The notes under the pieces were generated by a model. It had not been told where the DNA came from and did not search any database. It saw only the letters and a program-made list of their open reading frames with translations. The translations under genes were made by a program, and so were the position numbers. A stretch of 21,629 nucleotides of DNA, from positions 1-21,629 of IMG/VR virus record IMGVR_UViG_3300020723_000030; one strand, given 5' to 3'. Positions within the stretch are counted from its first letter, which is position 1. Each line of letters opens with the position of its first letter. Source of the DNA: a virus. This document shows positions 1 to 5,659 of the stretch, in pieces.

Positions 1-1
1 C

Positions 2-817
2 ATCACACAATACACAGATGCTTTAGCAGAACTAAAAGCATACCCACGTATTCTAGTGCCTTCAAACCTTGATGGTGACGTTGATTTACGTGCAGGCGGT
101 GTTACTACTTGGGATATCAACGAACCCAATGGTAAACCAGCAGAATGGGCTACAATAGGCGATTACAAGATGGGCATGGAGTTAATCGCTAATAAGAAGG
201 AAATGATTAACGAAGCGTTCTTCGTTCCTATGTTTAAGATGCTAGGTTCAGATCCTCTTATTGATAAGAAGATGACTGCCTATGAAATCTCGCAGCGTCT
301 TGCAGAAAAACTAGAACAGTTCACACCAGTATTTGACCGCCGTGTAACAGAATTTTTAAACCCATTACTACGCAGAGTATTTGGTATTTTATATCGTCAG
401 GGTAAGTTTGGTCAGGCTCCAGAGTCATTACTTGTACAATCTGGTGTTAATACAAAAGGTTTAGCCTTACCTGAAATCACAATTACAAGCAGAATCAGTC
501 TTGCATTAAAGGCATTACAGAATCGTGGTACTGAACAAGCAGTACAGTTCTTACAGCCTATTATGCAATTCAAGCCAGAAGTGGCAGACAACTTTGATTT
601 AGATAAGATGATGCGGAACTACGCCATGAACTCAGGAATGAACGCTGATTTATTCCGAGATGAACGTTCCGTTGCAGCAATACGTCAACAACGCATGAAG
701 TTACAACAGCAACAACAAGCTCTCCAAGCTGCTGAACAACTTGGTAAAGCTGGTAAGGGATTAGGTGGCTCACCTGATTTTGTACAAGATGCTGCTAAGA
801 ACGCCATGCAGCAATAA
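2..817 (+). CDS. Portal (head-to-tail connector) protein, C-terminal part
   Basis: This is the C-terminal 271 residues of a podovirus portal protein; the frame is open to the left edge, so the true start lies outside the window (the GTG at 56 is internal). Portals form the dodecameric ring at one capsid vertex through which DNA is packaged and ejected and to which the tail binds. The visible sequence has the late part of the head-tail connector family: a helix with MTAYEISQRLAEKLEQ at fragment residues 91-106, then TPVFDRRVTEFLNPLLRRVF, matching the family pattern 'MTAxEI..R..EKl..l.PvfgRl..E.L.PLi.RvF'. The C-terminus is glutamine-rich (fragment residues about 220-245), typical of portal tails that project into the head. 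It opens the head-assembly operon. The family is fairly certain; the exact subfamily (T7 gp8-like or BPP-1-like) is not. Confidence 0.87.
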   Translation: MTQYTDALAELKAYPRILVPSNLDGDVDLRAGGVTTWDINEPNGKPAEWATIGDYKMGMELIANKKEMINEAFFVPMFKMLGSDPLIDKKMTAYEISQRLAEKLEQFTPVFDRRVTEFLNPLLRRVFGILYRQGKFGQAPESLLVQSGVNTKGLALPEITITSRISLALKALQNRGTEQAVQFLQPIMQFKPEVADNFDLDKMMRNYAMNSGMNADLFRDERSVAAIRQQRMKLQQQQQALQAAEQLGKAGKGLGGSPDFVQDAAKNAMQQ

Positions 818-825
818 ACCCAATA

Positions 826-1146
826 ATGTCAAAAGCCACACTTGATAAGACAGACCCACTAGCACAAACCAAAATCGAGCAAGGAAGGATAGCAGATTCT
901 TTCTTGCAGGTTATTGGTATCGAAGGACACCGCTCACAGGCACAGAATGATGTTATAGAACATCTACGCAGATGTGCAGGTGAAAGCGGAAATGTATTTC
1001 AGTTTGCAGAAGCAGATGGATACAAGATTGCATTAGCAGCAGCACATCGTGATGGTGCATCTTCAATACTCCGAGTGATTGAAAGACAGTTACAACTTTC
1101 TCAAAAGGTTACAGAACCAAAGCCACAACCCATAACTAAAAGGTAA
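826..1146 (+). CDS. Small phage protein of unknown function (possibly Bbp19-like)
   Basis: A 106-residue soluble protein starting 8 bases after the portal stop, with no Shine-Dalgarno sequence before its ATG (the upstream bases are CAATAAACCCAATA). It has no membrane segment or catalytic motif I recognise. The middle, LRRCAGESGNVFQFAEADGY followed by KIALAAAHRDGA, has the layout of the small Bbp19-type proteins that sit next to portal genes in BPP-1-like phages: a Cys-containing helix, a Phe-rich turn, then an 'EGxRxxaL.ll' helix. The match is weak. The C-terminal 15 residues are proline- and lysine-rich and look disordered. The position between portal and scaffold suggests a head-assembly or packaging accessory role, but this is inference. 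Confidence 0.65.
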   Translation: MSKATLDKTDPLAQTKIEQGRIADSFLQVIGIEGHRSQAQNDVIEHLRRCAGESGNVFQFAEADGYKIALAAAHRDGASSILRVIERQLQLSQKVTEPKPQPITKR

Positions 1147-1149
1147 TAT

Positions 1150-1788
1150 ATGCCAGATGCTACAGCAGCTCCAGAGTTTGAACTCTTGGACGACGGTAAG
1201 ATAGTCAATAATCGCAGAGGTAAACAAACCCTGCTTGCTACGTATGACCAAGAAACTGGTCATCTACAGTATGAATCAAAAGAAATATCTGCAAAGCACG
1301 GTCAACGTATTTCAGTATTGATTGGTACTATTGGAGATGGTCGTCAGGTTTCTGAACGTAAGATTAAAGAAATTAGCATCAAAGGCCAGAAGCGTGATGA
1401 AGTTAAAGCTAATACACCACCACCACCTAAACGTAACAAGTTGCTCGGTGAAGATGATGAGGCATTTAACAAGTGGGAATTGAAATATAAGCCACAACAA
1501 TTCTATGCACGTTTTGGTGTGTTACTAGATCAGTACGGTGAACCACGTAGAGCTACTGTAAAACGTCTCATTCCTATCATTCGTGATGATCGTAATACGG
1601 CAGACGACAACAACCTTGAGAAGATTCAGCAAGGTGCAAAGACGTGGAGCACAGGTGCAATCAACTATGAGATGCACGTAGTAACATTAGATGACCAATT
1701 AATTGGTACTCGCAAATGTTCGATAGTATTTACGCAAGACGAAATAGTCGGTAACAATTCAATCACAGATGGAGACGATGACCTATGA
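1150..1788 (+). CDS. Hypothetical phage protein
   Basis: A 212-residue protein that I do not recognise. The N-terminal 75 residues look beta-rich (alternating hydrophobics around LLATYDQETGHLQYES). A basic, proline-rich linker follows (TPPPPKRNKLLG, about residues 90-100), and then a second domain beginning EAFNKWELKYKPQQFYARFG. The end is very acidic (DGDDDL). The two-part build with a PPPP linker suggests two small domains joined flexibly. The ATG has a weak purine-rich upstream signal (AAAAGG, 8 bases away). Its last bases overlap the next start as ATGA, suggesting translational coupling within the head operon. No function can be assigned. Confidence 0.7.
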   Translation: MPDATAAPEFELLDDGKIVNNRRGKQTLLATYDQETGHLQYESKEISAKHGQRISVLIGTIGDGRQVSERKIKEISIKGQKRDEVKANTPPPPKRNKLLGEDDEAFNKWELKYKPQQFYARFGVLLDQYGEPRRATVKRLIPIIRDDRNTADDNNLEKIQQGAKTWSTGAINYEMHVVTLDDQLIGTRKCSIVFTQDEIVGNNSITDGDDDL

Positions 1789-2006
1789 GCGATCAAGATT
1801 TTAAAGATAAAGCAGCAATTTCTGCTATGGTAGCATTTCGTGAGAAATTTGATTTTTCTCGTGAACAAGATTACAAAGACTGTTCAGCTATGGCATTTAA
1901 ACTAGCGTTAGCTATGTTTGAAGAAAGAAAAGAGCATTTGGAAGTAGTAAAAGAAACAGAACAAATAGATAAAGAAGTTAAAGCTGTTAAAACTAAAACC
2001 ACATGA
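1785..2006 (+). CDS. Small helical hypothetical protein
   Basis: A 73-residue protein, charged and predicted almost entirely alpha-helical, with a Lys/Glu-rich C-terminal helix (about residues 45-70) ending in KAVKTKTT. It lies in an unbroken chain of overlaps: its ATG overlaps the previous stop (ATGA) and its own TGA overlaps the scaffold start (ATGA), so it is probably translated by coupling. A GGAGA sequence about 10 bases before the start can act as ribosome binding site. I do not recognise a family. A small helical protein directly before a scaffold gene could be an assembly cofactor, but nothing in the sequence proves it. Confidence 0.65.
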   Translation: MSDQDFKDKAAISAMVAFREKFDFSREQDYKDCSAMAFKLALAMFEERKEHLEVVKETEQIDKEVKAVKTKTT

Positions 2007-2995
2007 TCCCACGCACGCCTTTGTATGATTCAATCACAGGCGATGCACCTGCTGGTGGATCTGCTCCTGCTCTGAATCTAGCTCCTACGCCAGTAGAAGC
2101 AAACGTACCTGCTCTTAATCAAACTGCACCTGCAACACAGACAACTGCGTCTGCTGTTAAAGAACCATTTTATAAGAGCTTTATTAATGCTGATGGTACA
2201 CTAAACCATAAAGCATTAGACAATTTACCCGAACACCACACATCGCTTAAGAATACATTAGCACGTCAAAAGACGTTTGATGATGTATTAACAGTGATGG
2301 CTAATCAGCAAACACTTGCTGGTAAAAAAGGTCTAGCACCTTTACCAGCTAATGCTGCACCTGAAGTTGTAGCGGAACGCAAGGCACTCCTCGATTCTAT
2401 AAACGGAGTACCTAAAGATCCCAAAGACTATGGCATCACAAAACCAGAAAACATAGCCAATGAACTTTGGAATGAGTCCCTAGCTAAGGGTGCAGCAGAA
2501 ATTGCTCACAAATATAGTGCATCACCGCAGATGCTTAAAGATCTTGTAGCTTTACAAACCGCAGAGCTACAAAAGCAAGTCGCAGCACAAGCAGAATACG
2601 AAAAGAACTTTTTTGCTACTCAGCAGAAAAACTTAGAAGCAACCCTGCGTAACGAGAATATTCCGTTAACCAAAGCACAAGAATTAGCAGAGCGTGGTGC
2701 TATGCGTTTAGGTTTAGATATGCAGAATCCAGAGCATCAAACATTAATGAAGAACAGCAATGTATTCTTAATGGCTATGCGTCATGCTATGACCACAATG
2801 GAAGATAAGTTTGTATCTGGTGAAGCTAAGGCTGGCATGGGCAACAACCCATTAGCTGAAGCTCGTGATATTGCTCATAACAAATCTAATCCTCTATACG
2901 ATGCCTTCTACAATTCGTCTAGTCCTCAAAATGCTATGGCAAAGGCTCGTTACAAGTCTCTTATGGAAGAAGCTGGTAAGAGAGGAATGAGATAA
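2003..2995 (+). CDS. Putative capsid scaffolding protein
   Basis: A 330-residue protein with the composition and position of a phage scaffold. Residues 1-55 are rich in Ala, Pro and Thr and look disordered. A KDPKDYGITKPE turn lies near residue 135. The remainder is largely helical and rich in Ala, Gln, Glu and Lys (about residues 145-330). It ends in a strongly basic helix (KARYKSLMEEAGKRGMR), like the C-terminal capsid-binding segment of known scaffolds. Scaffolds line the inside of the procapsid, guide coat assembly and leave before or during packaging. The gene starts by an ATGA overlap with the previous gene and lies upstream of the capsid, the usual order. No protease motif (Ser/His/Asp triad) was noticed, so a fused protease is unlikely. 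The assignment rests on composition and synteny rather than a sharp motif. Confidence 0.72.
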   Translation: MIPRTPLYDSITGDAPAGGSAPALNLAPTPVEANVPALNQTAPATQTTASAVKEPFYKSFINADGTLNHKALDNLPEHHTSLKNTLARQKTFDDVLTVMANQQTLAGKKGLAPLPANAAPEVVAERKALLDSINGVPKDPKDYGITKPENIANELWNESLAKGAAEIAHKYSASPQMLKDLVALQTAELQKQVAAQAEYEKNFFATQQKNLEATLRNENIPLTKAQELAERGAMRLGLDMQNPEHQTLMKNSNVFLMAMRHAMTTMEDKFVSGEAKAGMGNNPLAEARDIAHNKSNPLYDAFYNSSSPQNAMAKARYKSLMEEAGKRGMR

Positions 2996-3309
2996 TGAAG
3001 ATGAAAATACCACGTCCTTTAAAGGACAACTTGATTGCCAGACCAGTTGAGGAAACTAATAAACAAGGCTTGCTGATCATTCCACCAAACTATCAACAAG
3101 CACTAAGAACGCATTTTAGATGCGTTGTAGTAGGATCTGGACCCTTATCTAAAGAAATGGCACCTGTCGGAAGCATTATTCATGTGTCCGAATCATGGGG
3201 TGAGAAATTTATTTATGAGGGTAATATGTTTATCTGTGGTCGCTTACGTGATATCAATGGTGTTATTGATGGTGAGGCATTGACAATACCAGAACATCTC
3301 CTAAGTTAA
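2995..3309 (+). CDS. GroES-like co-chaperonin
   Basis: A 104-residue protein that reads like a divergent GroES/Cpn10. The start IPRPLKDNLIARPVEET matches the GroES opening 'iRPLhDRViVkr.e.et'. QGLLIIP (residues 24-30) sits where GroES has GGIVL, so LLI at 26-28 would be the GroEL-binding hydrophobic tripeptide of the mobile loop. VVVGSGP (44-50) matches 'G.VlAVG.G'. APVGSIIHVSESWGEKF (56-72) matches 'vkvGD.Vif...G.k' and YEGNMFIC aligns with the last strands. GroES caps the GroEL folding chamber; phage versions (T4 gp31, RB49 CocO) replace GroES so that the coat protein fits. The gene overlaps the scaffold stop by one base (TAATG), has a GAGG ribosome binding site and lies two genes before the capsid gene, the expected client. 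There is an extra 10-15 residues at the C-terminus. ATG codons at 2995 and 3001 are both possible; the first is better placed for the ribosome binding site. Confidence 0.78.
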   Translation: MKMKIPRPLKDNLIARPVEETNKQGLLIIPPNYQQALRTHFRCVVVGSGPLSKEMAPVGSIIHVSESWGEKFIYEGNMFICGRLRDINGVIDGEALTIPEHLLS

Positions 3310-3331
3310 CCCTCGTCCCCCAACTTACAAC

Positions 3332-3730
3332 ATGGCACAAAATACAGCATTTTCACCAAATCCAGACTTTACAGCACAGATCACAGGTTCTGGAGTAACC
3401 GTAGCAGGCGTATCAGGAACTGGTATTGCTCCTACTTATGCTTCTTCAATCGAACTAGCATCATACTTACAAAGCACACGTTTTATTGTAATTAACACGA
3501 CTTCAGCAGTTGGTAATGCTACTTTAACGGCAGCATACGTACCACAGGCTGGTGCTCGTTTAGTTATTCAGACTAACAACGATGCTTCTGGTGCTCGTAC
3601 AATTACGTTTTCGACAGGTTTCCGTCCAACAGGAACAGTAGTAGGAACAGCATCAAAAGCTATCCTAGTAGAGTTTACTTCAGATGGTGCAACTTGGAAC
3701 GAAACCGCACGTTCCGCTTCAGCAGTATAA
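3332..3730 (+). CDS. Small beta-rich putative head protein
   Basis: A 132-residue protein, Ala/Thr/Ser/Gly-rich and without membrane segments. The second half, QAGARLVIQTNNDASGARTI followed by TFSTGFRPTG and a final ATWNET, resembles the beta-sandwich pattern 'pGqrltl...nda.GgrTvtf...f.p.Gt' found at the ends of many phage fibres and small head proteins. In such proteins this module usually packs on a structural subunit, so a head decoration or fibre role is plausible but unproven. The ATG has no Shine-Dalgarno sequence (upstream CCCCCAACTTACAAC). It is the last gene before the strong terminator at 3752-3783, so it closes the scaffold transcript rather than belonging to the capsid unit. Confidence 0.6.
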   Translation: MAQNTAFSPNPDFTAQITGSGVTVAGVSGTGIAPTYASSIELASYLQSTRFIVINTTSAVGNATLTAAYVPQAGARLVIQTNNDASGARTITFSTGFRPTGTVVGTASKAILVEFTSDGATWNETARSASAV

Positions 3731-3751
3731 TATCATTATAGTTCATAGACT

Positions 3752-3783
3752 AAGCACTTGACTTAACCGTCAGGTGCTTTTTT
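3752..3783 (+). terminator. Rho-independent terminator before the capsid unit
   Basis: An 11-bp stem, AAGCACTTGAC pairing with GTCAGGTGCTT (one G-U pair), with a 6-base loop TTAACC, followed directly by a run of six T. It lies 22 bases after the stop at 3730. It would end transcription from the scaffold/co-chaperonin operon and separate it from the capsid gene. Confidence 0.88.
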
Positions 3784-3824
3784 ATGCCCAAAGACGAACA
3801 GAGGAGAACCAGCGAAAGCTGACC

Positions 3825-3858
3825 CGATCATTTGTCGAACAATAGTGTTCGATGATCG
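3825..3858 (+). promoter_or_regulatory. Bulged hairpin in the capsid leader
   Basis: CGATCA at 3825-3830 pairs with TGATCG at 3853-3858 and TCGAACA at 3835-3841 pairs with TGTTCGA at 3846-3852. This gives 13 base pairs with a 4-base bulge (TTTG) and a 4-base loop (ATAG). There is no T-run after it, so it is not a terminator. It could be an mRNA-stabilising 5' structure, an RNA-processing site or a protein-binding site. Confidence 0.5.
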
Positions 3859-3926
3859 ATCCCATTTGGGACAACCGAGGAGCGAACGTACAATCCGTAC
3901 GGCATATCGCTGTACAAAACCTCAAT

Positions 3927-3932
3927 TATAAT
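3927..3932 (+). promoter_or_regulatory. Possible -10 element of the capsid promoter
   Basis: A perfect TATAAT hexamer ends 6 bases before the capsid ATG at 3939. No good -35 hexamer lies 16-18 bases upstream (that stretch reads around CATATCGC). If used, transcription would begin at or near the ATG itself, giving a leaderless capsid mRNA, which would fit the absence of a Shine-Dalgarno sequence. In an AT-rich region the hexamer may also be chance. Confidence 0.28.
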
Positions 3933-3938
3933 ACTCTC

Positions 3939-4853
3939 ATGGCTGGTGCAATATTCTCACTACCTCCCCATTACGAGACAGCGTTCGACGACATTTGGCG
4001 TGAAATCATGGCCCAACAGGTCGATCACCGTCTCGCAGGGATGTACACTTCAGACAATGTAAATGGTAACCAAAAGAGATACGATCAAATCGGTGATCAA
4101 TCTTACGCTCTGCGTCAGATCACTGCTCGTGCTCAAAAGAGTGAACCATCTGACATTCCTACGTTTTTCCGTTGGGTACGTCCTCGTCCTTACGATAAAA
4201 CAACTTGGATCGACTACTTCGATCATATCCTTCTTGGTCAGCTCCCTGACCCACAGTCTCCAACAGCAAAGCAACACGCTATCGCTGCTAACAGACAGAA
4301 GGATATCATTCTTATCAATGCTCTATTAGGCACAAACTATACTGGTGCTCAAGGAACAACAGCTACAACGCTGCCTTCTTCACAGCAAGTTGGTGTTACT
4401 TATGGATCAGGCTCTGCAAACTCAGGTCTGCAACTCGCTAAATTAACTCAGACATCCTACGTTATGGATTCTAATGATGTTAAAGAAGAGGGTCGTGTAT
4501 TTGTTTATTCTGCAAAGCAATTAAACAACTTAATCACTAACGTTGATCAAGTTAACAGCGTACTTTATAACGATGTGCGTGCTCTACGTGACGGTATGAT
4601 CCGTGACTTCATGGGCTTCCATTTCGTTCGTACTCAGTTGGTTCCTTACCAAGCTGGTTCAACAACAATCCGTACCTGCGTCGCTTACCAAAAAGACTTC
4701 CTCTTAATGGGCATCGGCGAAGATGTACGTACACACATCGATATTCTTCCAATGCAAAGCCATGCAATTCAAGTGCGTACTGCACTTTTAATGGATGCTA
4801 CTCGCTTAGAAGAAAAGGGTGTCGTCCAAGTAAATTGCGACGAATCCGTATAA
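3939..4853 (+). CDS. Major capsid protein
   Basis: A 304-residue major coat protein that would form the icosahedral shell. The start at 3939 gives MAGAIFSLPPHYETAFDDIW, matching the typical 'MA...LP.HYv..F.d.' opening of the podovirus capsid family; the longer frame from ATG 3852 adds 29 residues with no such likeness. Family-typical stretches follow: a charged N-arm (NGNQKRYDQIG), FFRWVRPRPYDKTTWIDYFD, then LPDPQSPTAKQHAIAANRQK leading into the long spine-like helix. The DPQSP-AxAAxRQxD pattern is characteristic of this capsid group. No Shine-Dalgarno sequence is visible. Codons end in C much more often than in the internal virion protein genes, as expected for the most abundant virion protein. 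The gene is bracketed, with the next one, between two strong terminators. I expect an HK97-type fold; this is inference from the family. Confidence 0.88.
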   Translation: MAGAIFSLPPHYETAFDDIWREIMAQQVDHRLAGMYTSDNVNGNQKRYDQIGDQSYALRQITARAQKSEPSDIPTFFRWVRPRPYDKTTWIDYFDHILLGQLPDPQSPTAKQHAIAANRQKDIILINALLGTNYTGAQGTTATTLPSSQQVGVTYGSGSANSGLQLAKLTQTSYVMDSNDVKEEGRVFVYSAKQLNNLITNVDQVNSVLYNDVRALRDGMIRDFMGFHFVRTQLVPYQAGSTTIRTCVAYQKDFLLMGIGEDVRTHIDILPMQSHAIQVRTALLMDATRLEEKGVVQVNCDESV

Positions 4854-4863
4854 CCCTTAACAT

Positions 4864-4868
4864 AGGAG
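4864..4868 (+). promoter_or_regulatory. Ribosome binding site of the cement protein gene
   Basis: AGGAG lies 9 bases before the ATG at 4878. This is a standard Shine-Dalgarno signal and contrasts with most neighbouring genes, including the capsid gene, which have none. Confidence 0.7.
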
Positions 4869-4877
4869 ATAACTAAC

Positions 4878-5579
4878 ATGGCTATCTGGTACACAGACGT
4901 AGCAACAAATCAACAACAAGGGGTTAACTTCCCAGGTCAGAGCGGTCTCACAATGATGACCCCTCAACCAGGAGTTCAAAACAATCCTTTACTCGAAGGC
5001 TTCCCAGAAATCATTGCCACTTATACGTGGACAGGTTCTGAGGCTGCTGGAGATCTCATCAACATTGCAATCATCCCAAGTGGTACAATGATTGATCCTA
5101 ACGGTCACGTAGCAAGCGGTACAACCGCTCCTGCAACGACTTTGACCTTAGCAATCGGTGATAACGATCAAGGTTTGGCTTCAAACCTTCCAATCGTAAA
5201 TCCACAAGTTCTGCCAAATACAAATATCGTTATTCAAGCTCCAACTTGGGTATCAGGTACATCATATGCAGTTGGTGCAGTTGTATTAGATTCAGCATCT
5301 ACTCCAGCTTACCAAACATATACTTGTATTGCAGCAACCAGTGGTTCAACAGCACCTCACTCAGACAGCACACACTGGATAGCTAACAGCCAACGCTATT
5401 CAACTGCTATCGACGTACACGCAGCATCTGGCAATGTTTCCACAACTGGTGGTACAGCACTATATGCTCCTTACTTCGTATCTGAAGATAGCTGGTTACA
5501 GGCACTCGTTGCTTCAGCAGCATCTATCAATGCTGGTGCAATCAGCGTGTTCCGCTTCAGCTCAGTTGCTAACAACTAA
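4878..5579 (+). CDS. Head cement/decoration-like protein with inserted carbohydrate-binding-like module
   Basis: A 233-residue protein encoded directly after the capsid, where BPP-1-like phages place the cement protein (Bbp16). Residues 45-100 follow the common pattern 'atytlt..eaaGDvi.iaiiPkGa.i', then LTLAIGD. The continuation QRYSTAIDVHAASG appears only at residue 172, so about 65 residues interrupt a fold in which 'lGD.dd..RY' is normally continuous. The insert contains WVSGTSYAVGAVV and YTCIAATSGSTAP, ending STHW (about residues 121-169, bases 5238-5384). This has the aromatic pattern of CBM5/12-type chitin-binding modules: W..GtsY..G..V, then Y.c....t...P, then a final W. I infer a cement protein displaying a sugar-binding module on the capsid surface. 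The gene has a good ribosome binding site and C-rich codons like the capsid gene, and is followed by a strong terminator. Confidence 0.72.
   Translation: MAIWYTDVATNQQQGVNFPGQSGLTMMTPQPGVQNNPLLEGFPEIIATYTWTGSEAAGDLINIAIIPSGTMIDPNGHVASGTTAPATTLTLAIGDNDQGLASNLPIVNPQVLPNTNIVIQAPTWVSGTSYAVGAVVLDSASTPAYQTYTCIAATSGSTAPHSDSTHWIANSQRYSTAIDVHAASGNVSTTGGTALYAPYFVSEDSWLQALVASAASINAGAISVFRFSSVANN
5238..5384 (+). repeat. CBM5/12-like module, copy in the cement protein
   Basis: About 49 residues with Trp-Val-Ser-Gly-Thr-x-Tyr, then Gly-x-Val-Val, Tyr-Thr-Cys-Ile-Ala and a closing Trp. The same module, in diverged form, recurs in the two tail tube proteins downstream. It is set between two halves of an otherwise familiar head-protein pattern. 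Confidence 0.62.
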
Positions 5580-5610
5580 TTGGGTTAGTGGTTTGACGTA
5601 ATTAAAACCT

Positions 5611-5652
5611 GCCCGATAGTTGCGTTGTGGCGACGTGACTATCGGGCTTTTT
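5611..5652 (+). terminator. Rho-independent terminator after the capsid unit
   Basis: A perfect 10-bp stem, GCCCGATAGT pairing with ACTATCGGGC, with a 17-base loop that may fold further, followed by TTTTT. It lies 31 bases after the cement gene stop and only 7 bases before the next start. It closes the capsid plus cement transcript. Confidence 0.9.
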
Positions 5653-5659
5653 ACTTTCT

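Larger units (their letters stand above)
3784..3938 (+). other. Structured leader upstream of the capsid gene
   Basis: These 155 bases between the terminator and the chosen capsid start carry no convincing gene. They hold three inverted repeats: the strong one at 3825-3858, TCCCA-TT-TGGGA near 3860-3871, and CGTAC-AATCC-GTACG near 3887-3901. They also hold two GAGGAG boxes (about 3801-3806 and 3877-3882) that are not placed to serve any start codon. An in-frame ATG at 3852 would extend the capsid protein by 29 residues, but it sits in the stem of the large hairpin and the encoded residues do not look like a capsid N-terminus. The segment probably contains the promoter and 5' untranslated region of the capsid transcript. 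Confidence 0.5.

Noticed and set aside
3758-3786. Promoter-like TTGACT plus TTTTAT overlapping the first terminator
   Set aside because: TTGACT is part of the terminator stem and loop, and the -10 is only the T-run; a functional promoter here cannot be supported.
3826-3857. tRNA-like GTTCGA string in the capsid leader
   Set aside because: There is no acceptor stem, D-arm or anticodon arm around it; it is one arm of the simple hairpin.
3852-3938. 29-residue N-terminal extension of the capsid protein from ATG 3852
   Set aside because: The ATG is inside a strong hairpin and the encoded residues do not match capsid N-termini, whereas MAGAIFSLPPHYE from 3939 does.
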